A stretch of 8,484 nt of DNA from Bacteroidales bacterium (lineage in GTDB: Bacteria > Bacteroidota > Bacteroidia > Bacteroidales > UBA932), in NCBI GenBank assembly GCA_024401915.1, contig JAKSKA010000051.1:1-8484 (forward strand). Direction: 5' to 3'. Numbering within the stretch: the stretch's first letter is position 1; every line of letters begins with the position of its first letter. The notes beneath the pieces were generated by a model. It was not told where the DNA came from. It was given only the letters and a program-made list of their open reading frames with translations, and made no database searches. Positions 1-6,962 of this stretch are shown piece by piece. Both the position numbers and the translations under genes were made by a program.

Positions 1-57
1 TCGAACTCCTATTGCGAGATTGAGAATCTCGAGTACTAACCGTTATACGAACCCACC
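1..57 (-). tRNA. tRNA-Glu (anticodon CUC), 3' end cut by window edge
   Basis: Read on the minus strand from 57 to 1, this gives a 7-nt acceptor 5' strand (GGTGGGT), T8-C9, a D arm (GTAT paired with GTAC around AACGGTTA), an anticodon stem CGAGA/TCTCG around loop TTCTCAA, and the start of the T arm (AGGAG then TTCGA). The anticodon CUC lies at plus-strand 24-22, so it reads Glu codon GAG. TTCGTATAACGGTTAG resembles the D-arm region typical of bacterial tRNA-Glu. About 19 nt (T-stem 3' half and acceptor 3' strand) lie outside the window, so acceptor pairing and any encoded CCA cannot be checked. It is divergent from the nuclease gene. Confidence 0.9.
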
Positions 58-69
58 GGTTTGGGAATA

Positions 70-100
70 CAAAGGTAGATAAAAAAAATCTATTTGCAAA
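70..100 (-). promoter_or_regulatory. Bacteroidota-type promoter for tRNA-Glu
   Basis: On the minus strand, TACCTTTG (77-70) matches the Bacteroidota -7 element TAnnTTTG. TTTG (100-97) sits exactly 19 nt upstream as the -33 element. Transcription would start a few bases upstream of the tRNA 5' end at 57. Motif and spacing are read directly from the sequence; activity is inferred. Confidence 0.7.
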
Positions 101-127
101 CTTTTCAAATGAAAAGTGTTATATTTG
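93..127 (+). promoter_or_regulatory. Candidate promoter of the nuclease lipoprotein gene
   Basis: TATATTTG (120-127) is an exact TAnnTTTG match. The nearest TTTG upstream is 93-96, with a 23-nt spacer, longer than the usual 19-21. The -7 element ends only 6 nt before the chosen ATG at 134, so the mRNA would start at or very near the start codon. TTTG 93-96 forms the palindrome TTTGCAAA with the tRNA -33 element. Confidence 0.5.
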
Positions 128-133
128 TATGTT

Positions 134-1861
134 ATGAAGAGGATTTTTCGTTGCTTTTTGCTCATTATTCCATTGTTTTTCTTTTTGCCTTCTTGTGAGG
201 GAAGCGCCGAAGAGCCTGTAGAACAGGGCGGTAGCGGCCAGGGGGGTGATGATGACGAAGGCGGCGAAGGAACCGGTCAGGACGATGACGACGAAGGCGG
301 CCAGGGAACCGGAACTGGCGGCGGCAGCGGCACGGGTACTGGCACTGGCACTGGCACTGGCACTGGCACTGGTACGGGTACTGGCACTGGCACTGGCACT
401 GGCGGCGAAGGAACCGGAACTGGCGGCGAAGAGACCGGCGGAGGCCAGGGACAAGGTGACGATGAGGAGTCGGTAAGGGCGACCCTCACTTATGCGGAAA
501 TCACCGACAAGTCGGCGTACGTTGCCGGCTATGAAAAGGAAAGGACCTATACGAATTCCTTTGGCAGCTGGACCATCTGCGCTTACAATCACGAACACGG
601 CATCCAGCTTAACGGCGGGAAGGTGGCTTATATCGGCACACCTTCTTTTACGAAGTCTGTTTCCGGAATTGAACTGGAATTCGGCGAGAGCTACAGCGGC
701 AATATCTTTATCTGCAGCGAGCCCGGCAGCAAGACGGAATCGGGCGTCATAAAGCGTGAGGACGTCAAGGGAACCAGCGCCACGATAAGCCTTGACGGTA
801 ATTCTCTCGGAAAGGTATATATCCGTTCTGCAGCGTGTGCGCGCATCTCTTCGCTTACCGTCATCTGCGGAGGGACGGCCGGCACCGGCACTGGTACCGG
901 CGGCGAAGGCACCGGCCAGGACGATGATGACGAAGGCGGCAGCGGCAGCGGCACCGGCAGCGGTGAAGGCAGCGGCACCGGCACCGGCACCGGAACTGGC
1001 ACTGTTACCGGCGGCGATGAAGGCGGTGATGGAGACGGCGGCGGCACCCAGGGTCAGCAGACGGCCTATGCCGATTACGGCTGGTTCGAACTTCCCGCCC
1101 AGGTGGACAAGAACCACGACGGCATTGATGATGAGAACAGCGACTACTACTATTCCCACACTATGCGCGCCGATGCTACCAAGATACGCAACTTCTCCTG
1201 CTGCTATTCCAAGAGCTGCAAGCAGCCCGTCTGGGTGGCTGCTCCGATGCACAAATGCTATAAGGGCAGTTCCGGCCGCACTGGCGGCTACAAGTCCGAT
1301 CCCGGGATCAAATGCCCGCAGACTTCGTCGCTTAGCGGCTACACCAGGGGACATCTTCTCGGCTCGTCCGACCGTACGGTATCGGCTGCGACGAACAGCC
1401 AGGTGTTCTATTACTCGAACATCGGTGCACAGCTGCAGTCCGGTTTCAATACCGGCGGCGGTGCCTGGAACAATCTCGAGGCCTACGTCGATGCGCAATG
1501 GCTTTCATATCCGGATACTCTCTATCAGGTGATCGGCACCATCTTCGAACCGTTCACTGACAAATACGGCTCCACCATCAGCAAGAAGAGCGTTGACGGT
1601 GTACAGGTGCCTACCGCATATTACAAGGCCCTGCTGCGCACGAAGACCGGAAAGACCGGGAAGCGTGTGGACAAGTGCAACGCGTCGGAGCTCAAGTGCG
1701 TTGCGTTCATCATCAGCCACAAGGACAACAAGGGCCGCAAGCCTTCCGTAAAGGATATGTACTCCATTGCGGAGCTCGAGGAGCTGACAGGCCTCAACTT
1801 CTTCGTGAACGTGCCGAACGCTCCTAAGAGCGTGGTGAATCCTTCCGACTGGGGCTTCTAG
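134..1861 (+). CDS. Exported lipoprotein with DNA/RNA non-specific endonuclease domain and Gly-Thr/acidic linkers
   Basis: A 575-aa protein predicted to be a lipid-anchored, extracytoplasmic endonuclease that cleaves DNA and/or RNA. Residues 1-21 form a lipoprotein signal peptide (MKR, hydrophobic core, lipobox LPSC with Cys21). Residues 22-113 are a low-complexity linker of Gly, Thr, Asp, Glu and Gln with 12 consecutive Gly-Thr pairs (66-89). Residues 114-245 are a beta-rich domain I cannot assign. Residues 246-309 are a second linker of the same kind. Residues 312-575 are the NUC1-type nuclease. It has RGH at 405-407 (His407 the likely general base), SSDR at 411-414, and NIGAQ...[12 protein letters not shown], where Asn439 is the expected Mg2+ ligand and Glu449 the conserved acid. 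The usual DRGH Asp is Thr here; the His is kept. Several Cys residues suggest disulfides. I chose ATG 134 over GTG 116 because it starts the signal peptide cleanly and lies downstream of the promoter. The substrate is unknown; nutrient scavenging or competition is possible. Confidence 0.88.
   Translation: MKRIFRCFLLIIPLFFFLPSCEGSAEEPVEQGGSGQGGDDDEGGEGTGQDDDDEGGQGTGTGGGSGTGTGTGTGTGTGTGTGTGTGTGTGGEGTGTGGEETGGGQGQGDDEESVRATLTYAEITDKSAYVAGYEKERTYTNSFGSWTICAYNHEHGIQLNGGKVAYIGTPSFTKSVSGIELEFGESYSGNIFICSEPGSKTESGVIKREDVKGTSATISLDGNSLGKVYIRSAACARISSLTVICGGTAGTGTGTGGEGTGQDDDDEGGSGSGTGSGEGSGTGTGTGTGTVTGGDEGGDGDGGGTQGQQTAYADYGWFELPAQVDKNHDGIDDENSDYYYSHTMRADATKIRNFSCCYSKSCKQPVWVAAPMHKCYKGSSGRTGGYKSDPGIKCPQTSSLSGYTRGHLLGSSDRTVSAATNSQVFYYSNIGAQLQSGFNTGGGAWNNLEAYVDAQWLSYPDTLYQVIGTIFEPFTDKYGSTISKKSVDGVQVPTAYYKALLRTKTGKTGKRVDKCNASELKCVAFIISHKDNKGRKPSVKDMYSIAELEELTGLNFFVNVPNAPKSVVNPSDWGF
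266..301 (+). repeat. First copy of a 12-residue acidic linker repeat ([12 protein letters not shown])
   Basis: Encodes [12 protein letters not shown] in the first linker of the nuclease lipoprotein. The identical 12-residue peptide recurs at 905-940 in the second linker with synonymous differences, pointing to an old internal duplication or selection on the peptide. Confidence 0.85.
329..400 (+). repeat. In-frame hexanucleotide tandem repeat encoding (Gly-Thr)x12
   Basis: Twelve consecutive 6-bp units of the form GGC/GGT ACT/ACG, nine ending in ACT after GGC or GGT in near-identical form. They lie exactly in frame with the lipoprotein gene (residues 66-89). Unit gain or loss by slippage would change linker length by two residues and never the frame. 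Related Gly-Thr tracts lie at 881-898 (three units) and 974-1009 (six units, one with Val for Gly). Confidence 0.92.
905..940 (+). repeat. Second copy of the [12 protein letters not shown] linker repeat
   Basis: Identical at peptide level to the copy at 266-301, with several synonymous base differences. It opens the second linker, between the unassigned beta domain and the nuclease domain. Confidence 0.85.
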
Positions 1862-3177
1862 TCCCGCTTTGCCATTCTCGCTTCCAGCTCCCAGGTCCTC
1901 AGGCGGTCCTTGTAGAGGTTGTTGGCGTTGTTCTTTATGATGTCGAGAGCGGCATCCGAGTTGTCGTCCCAGCGGCGGCAGTTGTAGAGCACGTCGTAGA
2001 TGCGCCCGATCCTGTATTCCCTGCTGATCCTGAGGGCTACGGCATAATCCTCCCCGTATTTCGTGACGGGGAAGTTGAGCTTGCGCAGCAGCGGGGTCCA
2101 GAAGCCTCTCGGGGCACCGAAGCCGTTGACCCTGAGCGCATTGTTCCTTCCGTTGTCCGCAGTCCATTCGCGGTGGTCGATTACTCCCGGAGGTATCTCG
2201 TTAAGATCGAAGTCGGTGATCCTGTAGGTTCCCACTACCATTGCGCAGTTCTGCTCCCTGAACGCCTTCACGAAGCGCGCCACCGTATCCGGACCTGAAT
2301 AGACGTCGTCGGAGTCCAGCTGCAGCGCGAAGCGTCCGCACTCAGGGGAGTGGATGGCGGCGTTCCAGTTGCCGCCGATGGCGTGGTAGCTGCTGTCCTG
2401 GGCGATGAACACGAGCCGCGGGCCATCGCAGCTCCTGATCACGTCGGCCGTGCCGTCCGTCGAGTTGTCGTCGACCACGATGACGTTGTAGGGGAAATCC
2501 GTCTGCTGTCCGAGTGCGGAACGGATGGCGTCGCCTATGGTCCTGACCCTGTTCTTGCAGGGAATGACGACGGATGCCTCGTATTTGAAATCGCCTTCCC
2601 CGAGGTCCACGTCCTTGAATTCCGGGGCGAGCCAGGCACCTATGGCCTTCAGGTGGGCGGTGCAGGCGGCCTCCATCTCTATCTGGACACTGCGGTTCCG
2701 AGGGTCCACGTAGTCGAAGAGCTTCTCTCCGCTTTTGCGCGTGTCGGACTCGACTTCGTAGTATAGATACTCGTTGATGTGGAGAGGGAGCTTGCGCTGC
2801 GAAATCTTCAGCCTGAGGTCGTACAGACCGGCAAACTCGTAGTCGGCGTCCATACGCGACGCCGCTTCCTTTAGCGCGTCCGTCCTGAACATCAGAACGC
2901 CGCCGAAGTCGAATTCATCCCTGAGCGAGCCGGACTGGTAGTCGATGACCGGTGCTTCCGTGCAGCTGCCGTCCTCCTTTATGAAAAAGTGGTCGGAATA
3001 GGCCATCAAGGTCCCCGTGTCCTCCATTATCTGGATAAAGCGCTCCTGCGCCAGACTGACCCAGCGCAGCTCTGTGGAACGGGTGTACAATAGTGTGTAG
3101 GGCGTATGCGAAGCAGCCGCTATCTCACGGACGCGGCTGCTGGAGACCCTTGCGGGTATATCGAATCTTGTTATCAT
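1858..3177 (-). CDS. Two-module family 2 glycosyltransferase
   Basis: A 439-aa cytoplasmic protein without an obvious signal or membrane segment, predicted to transfer a sugar from a nucleotide-sugar donor. The C-terminal module (about 199-400) is a clear GT2 GT-A domain: SVVIPCKNR at 202-210, [10 protein letters not shown] at 234-243, the metal/donor-binding DSDD at 288-291, and GED at 375-377 as the likely catalytic acidic pair. The N-terminal module (about 25-145) resembles the second half of a GT-A fold, with LLYTRS, AYSD at 59-62 (possible DxD relic) and [13 protein letters not shown] at 90-102, but lacks a recognisable N-terminal nucleotide-binding half. The start is ATG 3177, which overlaps the GH3 stop as ATGA; eight extra codons upstream to 3201 are possible but lie inside GH3. 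Its stop shares CTAG with the nuclease gene. Donor and acceptor are not identifiable. Confidence 0.85.
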   Translation of the reverse strand: MITRFDIPARVSSSRVREIAAASHTPYTLLYTRSTELRWVSLAQERFIQIMEDTGTLMAYSDHFFIKEDGSCTEAPVIDYQSGSLRDEFDFGGVLMFRTDALKEAASRMDADYEFAGLYDLRLKISQRKLPLHINEYLYYEVESDTRKSGEKLFDYVDPRNRSVQIEMEAACTAHLKAIGAWLAPEFKDVDLGEGDFKYEASVVIPCKNRVRTIGDAIRSALGQQTDFPYNVIVVDDNSTDGTADVIRSCDGPRLVFIAQDSSYHAIGGNWNAAIHSPECGRFALQLDSDDVYSGPDTVARFVKAFREQNCAMVVGTYRITDFDLNEIPPGVIDHREWTADNGRNNALRVNGFGAPRGFWTPLLRKLNFPVTKYGEDYAVALRISREYRIGRIYDVLYNCRRWDDNSDAALDIIKNNANNLYKDRLRTWELEARMAKRD

Positions 3178-5366
3178 TTGAGCTTGAATGTTGCTTCGCA
3201 CCGTATGTCCGCCGAGGAGGCGCCGACCAGGGCCTTGAATTCGCCCTTCTCAGCCACCCATTCGTGTTTTTCGGCATCAAACCAGCTGAGCGCGCGGCGG
3301 TCTATCTCCATCCTTGCGGTCTTGGTCTCGCCGGGTTCGAGATATAGTTTCTCGAAGCCCTTGAGCTCCTTGACGGGACGGTCCACGGAGGCCTCGCAGT
3401 CGGTGATGTAGAGTTCCACGACCTCCGCTCCGGCAACGCTGCCGGTGTTGGTCACGGGAACGCTGATGGTGAGCTTGTCTCCCATAGTCTTCGAGGAGAG
3501 CTTGATGTCGCCGTATTCGAACGTTGTGTAGCTCAGGCCGTAGCCGAAGGGGAAGAGGGGCTTGACGTTCCTGGCCTCGTACCAGCGGTAGCCGACGTAT
3601 ATGCCCTCGGAGTATTCCTGGTCCCAGATCTCTTCGTTCTCACGCTTGATGCCGGGATACTGCTGCTCCGTGGTGACGGGGCCGTCTTCCATAAGGACGG
3701 GCATCGTGAACGGGAGCTTTCCGGACGGGCAGACGGCGCCGGTGAGGATGTCGGCGATTGCGTTGCCGGCCTCGGATGCCGAATACCAGGCCTGCACGAC
3801 GGCTCCGACCTTGTCTATCCAGGGCATCGCGACTGCGTTGCCGGAAACGTTGACGAAGATTATGTCATTGCGCAGGGCGGCGAGCGCTTCGACGGCTGCG
3901 TCCTGACCATAGGGGAGGCCGAAGGATTCGCGGTCCGCGCCTTCGCAATCCTGCTTCTTGTGCTTGTTGAGGCCACCTACGAATATCACGTAATCAGCGT
4001 CCTGAGCTGCCTTGAGAGCGTCGGCGAGCAGCGCTACGGAATCGCGCGGGTCGCTGATGTCGTAGTCGTTGTAGTGGTATTTGTTCATTATTGGCCGGCC
4101 AACGTAGGCGCGCTCGTAAACGACTTCGGTCTGTGGCATTGCAGCCCTGATGCCGTCGAGTACGGTGACCTCGTAGCGGGCCTTGAGTGAGGAGGAACTG
4201 CCGCCCACAGCCATAGGCTTGATTGCGTTTTCTCCCATCACGACTATCTTCTTCGCGTCTCCGCGCAGCGGCAGCAGGGCACCCTCGTTCTTCAGGAGCA
4301 CGATGCCTTCGGTGGCGATGCGGCGCGCGTCAGCCGAGTGCTCGGGGCAGTTCATACGGCCGTGACCCCTGGAGCCTCCCTGCTCGGTGCGGAACATCAG
4401 CCTGAGCACGCGGCGGCACTTGTCGTTGAGGTCGTCCTCGCTGAGCTCGCCCTTCCTGAGCTTCTCCAGATAGGGGAGTGCGAGGTAATAGCTGTCGTAT
4501 GCGTTCGCGGTGTTCTGGTCCACGCCGTTGGTGTGGGTGCCGAATTCGAGGTCGAGTCCGTTTGCGGCAGCCTCGTCGGTGTCGTGGCACCCGCCCCAGT
4601 CGCTGATCACTGCTCCGTCAAAGCCCCATTCGCCCTTCAGGACGTCGCAGAGGAGACGCTTGTTGTGGCAGGCGGGCTGGTTGCCGTAGGGGTTGTAGGA
4701 AGCCATTTTCGACCAGCTGCCGCCTTCCGGGACGGCGATGCGGAATGGCTCGAGATAGATTTCGTAGAGCGCGCGGTCATCGACGATCACGTTCGTCTTG
4801 TGGCGCTTGTGCTCCGTGTCATTGAGGACGAAGTGCTTGACGCACGCAGCGACGCCGTTGCTCTGCAGTCCCTGGATGTAGTTCGCTGCCATATGGCCGG
4901 CGAGGAAGGGGTCTTCGCCCATATATTCGAAGTTGCGGCCGCCGAGCGGGCTGCGGTAGATGTTGACTCCAGGCCCGAGAAGCACGTTCTTCTTGCGGTA
5001 GCGTGCCTCTTCGCCTACGGAACGCCCGTAGCGCCGTGCTATCTCCTTGTTCCAGCTTGCCGCGAGGCAGGTCAGGGCGGGGTAGGCGGTCACCGAATCG
5101 TTGGTCCAGTCGGCTGCGCGCCACTGGTCCCACAGCGTCTCAGGTCTCACTCCGTGAGGGCCGTCGTCGGTCCACAGCTCGGGTATGCCGATGCGCGGTA
5201 CTCCGGCGGAGGAGAATTTCGACTGGGCGTGTATGATCTTGACCTTCTCCTCAAGCGTCATCTTCGAGAGAGTGTCTTCAATGCGTTTTTCCAAGTCTTT
5301 TTCCGGGTTGCTGCAGCAGGCGGCAAGAATCGCTGCCGGGACTGCCAGGAGAAGGATTTTCTTCAT
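3174..5366 (-). CDS. GH3 family beta-glucosidase-like lipoprotein
   Basis: A 730-aa glycoside hydrolase family 3 enzyme, likely releasing terminal beta-linked sugars (glucose or xylose type) by a retaining mechanism. Residues 1-17 form a lipoprotein signal (MKK, hydrophobic stretch, LAAC with Cys17), placing it in the periplasm or outer membrane. The (beta/alpha)8 domain contains TDDGPHG (66-72), [11 protein letters not shown] (143-153), KHF (177-179) and VISDWGG, with Asp256 the expected nucleophile. The second domain has [11 protein letters not shown] (357-367) and [12 protein letters not shown], where Glu475 is the expected acid/base. The C-terminal fibronectin-III-like domain (about 620-720) includes [16 protein letters not shown]. 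Length fits a GH3 without a PA14 insert. The start follows an A-rich leader rather than a Shine-Dalgarno sequence. It is the first gene of an operon with the glycosyltransferase at 1858-3177, joined by a 4-bp ATGA overlap. Exact substrate is not certain. Confidence 0.93.
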   Translation of the reverse strand: MKKILLLAVPAAILAACCSNPEKDLEKRIEDTLSKMTLEEKVKIIHAQSKFSSAGVPRIGIPELWTDDGPHGVRPETLWDQWRAADWTNDSVTAYPALTCLAASWNKEIARRYGRSVGEEARYRKKNVLLGPGVNIYRSPLGGRNFEYMGEDPFLAGHMAANYIQGLQSNGVAACVKHFVLNDTEHKRHKTNVIVDDRALYEIYLEPFRIAVPEGGSWSKMASYNPYGNQPACHNKRLLCDVLKGEWGFDGAVISDWGGCHDTDEAAANGLDLEFGTHTNGVDQNTANAYDSYYLALPYLEKLRKGELSEDDLNDKCRRVLRLMFRTEQGGSRGHGRMNCPEHSADARRIATEGIVLLKNEGALLPLRGDAKKIVVMGENAIKPMAVGGSSSSLKARYEVTVLDGIRAAMPQTEVVYERAYVGRPIMNKYHYNDYDISDPRDSVALLADALKAAQDADYVIFVGGLNKHKKQDCEGADRESFGLPYGQDAAVEALAALRNDIIFVNVSGNAVAMPWIDKVGAVVQAWYSASEAGNAIADILTGAVCPSGKLPFTMPVLMEDGPVTTEQQYPGIKRENEEIWDQEYSEGIYVGYRWYEARNVKPLFPFGYGLSYTTFEYGDIKLSSKTMGDKLTISVPVTNTGSVAGAEVVELYITDCEASVDRPVKELKGFEKLYLEPGETKTARMEIDRRALSWFDAEKHEWVAEKGEFKALVGASSADIRCEATFKLK

Positions 5367-5413
5367 TTCTTTAAATTCTTTGTTAAGGAATGATTTTTGA
5401 ATGTTAACAAACG

Positions 5414-5421
5414 CAAATTTA
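5414..5421 (-). promoter_or_regulatory. Candidate -7 promoter element for the GH3/glycosyltransferase operon
   Basis: On the minus strand TAAATTTG (5421-5414) matches TAnnTTTG exactly, predicting a start near 5408 and a leader of about 40 nt before the GH3 ATG at 5366. No clear TTTG is present at the -33 position, so it may be weak or activator-dependent. Confidence 0.45.
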
Positions 5422-5444
5422 AGATTATTTTACGAATCTTTTCT

Positions 5445-5465
5445 TATTTTTGTATTATTGAAGGA
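5445..5465 (+). promoter_or_regulatory. Candidate -7 element and AAGGA ribosome binding site for the plus-strand operon
   Basis: TATTTTTG (5445-5452) matches TAnnTTTG exactly. AAGGA (5461-5465) lies 6 nt before ATG 5472 and so favours that start over ATG 5466, which it would abut. The nearest -33-like sequence is TTTA (5418-5421), which overlaps the -7 element of the divergent GH3 promoter, so the two promoters may compete. Confidence 0.5.
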
Positions 5466-5471
5466 ATGTAT

Positions 5472-6188
5472 ATGAAAAGGCTTGTCATAATACCGACTTA
5501 CAACGAGATCGAGAACGCGGAAAAGATAATCCGCGCCGTGTTCTCCCTCGAAGAAGGATTTGATGTTCTCATAATCGATGACGGTTCCCCCGATGGAACG
5601 GCCTCGGCTGTGAAAACGCTTCAGCAGGAGTTTCCGGAAAGGCTTTTCCTTGTCGAACGCAAAGGCAAGCTCGGTCTCGGGACAGCTTATCTGGCGGGGT
5701 TCCGCTGGGCTCTCGAAAGGGATTATGACTATGTCTTCGAGATGGATGCGGATTTCTCCCACGACCCGGCCGACCTTCCGAGGCTGCTTTCAGCCGCCGA
5801 GGCCGGCGGAGGTATGGCGGTGGGGTCGCGCTATTGCAACGGAGTGAGCGTCGTGAACTGGCCGATAGGCAGGATACTTATCTCGTATTTCGCTTCTGTA
5901 TATGTGCGCAAGGTGCTGGGCTTCAAGATATTCGACAGTACGGCAGGCTTCGTTTGCTATACCCGCAAGCTGTTGGAGACCATCGATTTCGACAAGGTGA
6001 AGATGAAGGGCTACGGCTTCCAGATAGAGATGAAGTACACTGCTTACAAGCTTGACTTCGATATAGCTGAGGTCCCCGTGATTTTCGTGAACCGCAGGGA
6101 GGGCACGTCGAAGATGTCCGGTAGTATTTTCGGTGAGGCGTTCTGGGGCGTCATCGGCTTGAGGTTCAGGAAAATCAGCGGACGATGA
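5472..6188 (+). CDS. Polyprenol-phosphate-mannose-synthase-like glycosyltransferase (GT2)
   Basis: A 238-aa GT2 enzyme of the dolichol/polyprenol monophosphate mannose synthase type, expected to move a sugar (mannose or glucose) from a nucleotide donor to a polyprenyl phosphate at the inner face of the membrane. It contains PTYNE (8-12), IIDDGSPDGT (34-43), KGKLGLGTAY (64-73), MDADFSHDP (91-99) with the metal-binding DAD, GSRY (118-121), and a C-terminal NRREGTSKMSGS segment typical of this group. No C-terminal membrane domain is present, as in the short DPM1-like forms. The start at 5472 is chosen for AAGGA spacing and for beginning directly before the first beta strand; a TTG start at 5397 would lie upstream of the promoter. 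The stop overlaps the thioesterase start (ATGA). The product could feed protein O-glycosylation or envelope glycan assembly; this is inference. Confidence 0.88.
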   Translation: MKRLVIIPTYNEIENAEKIIRAVFSLEEGFDVLIIDDGSPDGTASAVKTLQQEFPERLFLVERKGKLGLGTAYLAGFRWALERDYDYVFEMDADFSHDPADLPRLLSAAEAGGGMAVGSRYCNGVSVVNWPIGRILISYFASVYVRKVLGFKIFDSTAGFVCYTRKLLETIDFDKVKMKGYGFQIEMKYTAYKLDFDIAEVPVIFVNRREGTSKMSGSIFGEAFWGVIGLRFRKISGR

Positions 6189-6952
6189 GCAAGGGCAAGT
6201 ACAGCATAGGGATGGACCTTCCCTGCTATATGTTCGACTGTGGCGCGAACCTGCGTCCCGCTTCCTTTATGGATATAGCCCAGGAACTTGCTGCGGCGGA
6301 TTCGGAACGTATCGGCTGTTCGGATGCGGTGCTGGCCGGGAACGGTCTCGTGTGGATACTGTCCCGTATGCTGGTCCGCTTCCCGAGGATGCCGCGGAGG
6401 CTTGACAGCGTTAGCGCTGAAACCTGGCACAGAGGTGCCGACGGCCCGTTTTTCCTCAGGGATACGCGGCTTCTGAATGCATCGGGCGACGTTGCCGTTG
6501 CCGCCAGCGCTTCGTGGATCATTATGGATATTGAAACCCGCAGGGCGGTGCACGGGGAGCGTCTTTCAGCGCTCGTTGACACGGCGGCCAACTGCGAAGA
6601 GCGTGCGCTTGGCTGCGATTCGTCGAGAATAGTCGTGCGCAATCTCGAACTGCGCAGGATAGGGGAGCACAGGGTCGTGTATTCGGACCTGGATTATAAC
6701 GGTCACGCGAATAATGCGAAATACACCGTGTGGTCTATGGACTGTCTCCCGGAAAGCGTGATCCGCGATTATGTTCTCGGCAGCATAGAGATCAATTTCA
6801 ACCACGAGGTGAAGCCCGGAGCGCTCGTCACGCTGTTGAGCGACGTCCCGGAGGACGGCTGCGTCGACGGCAGGGATGTCGTAGTCGTCGGGGAGTGCGA
6901 TGGCGTCCAGGCCTTCGTCTGCCGGATGGAATTCGAACGGAAAACCATTTGA
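6185..6952 (+). CDS. Acyl-ACP thioesterase (FatA/FatB-like double hotdog)
   Basis: A 255-aa cytoplasmic enzyme expected to hydrolyse acyl-ACP and release free fatty acids. Two hotdog repeats are visible: an N-terminal one (about 1-130) with ASFMDIAQELAAADSERIG, WILSRMLVRF, and ETWHRGADGPFFLRD, and a C-terminal one (about 145-255) with the diagnostic SDLDYNGHANNAKY (167-180). Asp170, Asn172 and His174 match the catalytic D-x-N-x-H of plant FatB, and Glu208 in NFNHEVKPG matches the downstream acidic residue. The start overlaps the preceding glycosyltransferase stop as ATGA, indicating translational coupling. Chain-length preference cannot be read. Such enzymes are common in Bacteroidota; the pairing with a polyprenol-sugar synthase is the notable part. 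Confidence 0.9.
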   Translation: MSKGKYSIGMDLPCYMFDCGANLRPASFMDIAQELAAADSERIGCSDAVLAGNGLVWILSRMLVRFPRMPRRLDSVSAETWHRGADGPFFLRDTRLLNASGDVAVAASASWIIMDIETRRAVHGERLSALVDTAANCEERALGCDSSRIVVRNLELRRIGEHRVVYSDLDYNGHANNAKYTVWSMDCLPESVIRDYVLGSIEINFNHEVKPGALVTLLSDVPEDGCVDGRDVVVVGECDGVQAFVCRMEFERKTI

Positions 6953-6962
6953 TTATATACCT

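Noticed and set aside
119..1498. 459-codon minus-strand open frame opposite the nuclease gene, rich in Ala and Ser
   Set aside because: It is the mirror of the Gly-Thr/acidic repeats and GC-biased third positions, has no family motif, and would cover the promoter region; the plus-strand frame has a signal peptide and catalytic residues.
4338..5393. 351-codon plus-strand open frame opposite the GH3 gene
   Set aside because: Composition-driven shadow rich in Val and Ala with no motif; the GH3 frame shows all expected catalytic motifs.
5397..5471. TTG start extending the polyprenol-sugar synthase by 25 residues
   Set aside because: The extension precedes the TAnnTTTG promoter and AAGGA site and adds residues foreign to the family's N-terminus.
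6900..6962. Upstream ATG for the secreted hydrolase
   Set aside because: It would overlap the thioesterase gene by over 50 bp and bury the signal peptide behind 21 polar residues.
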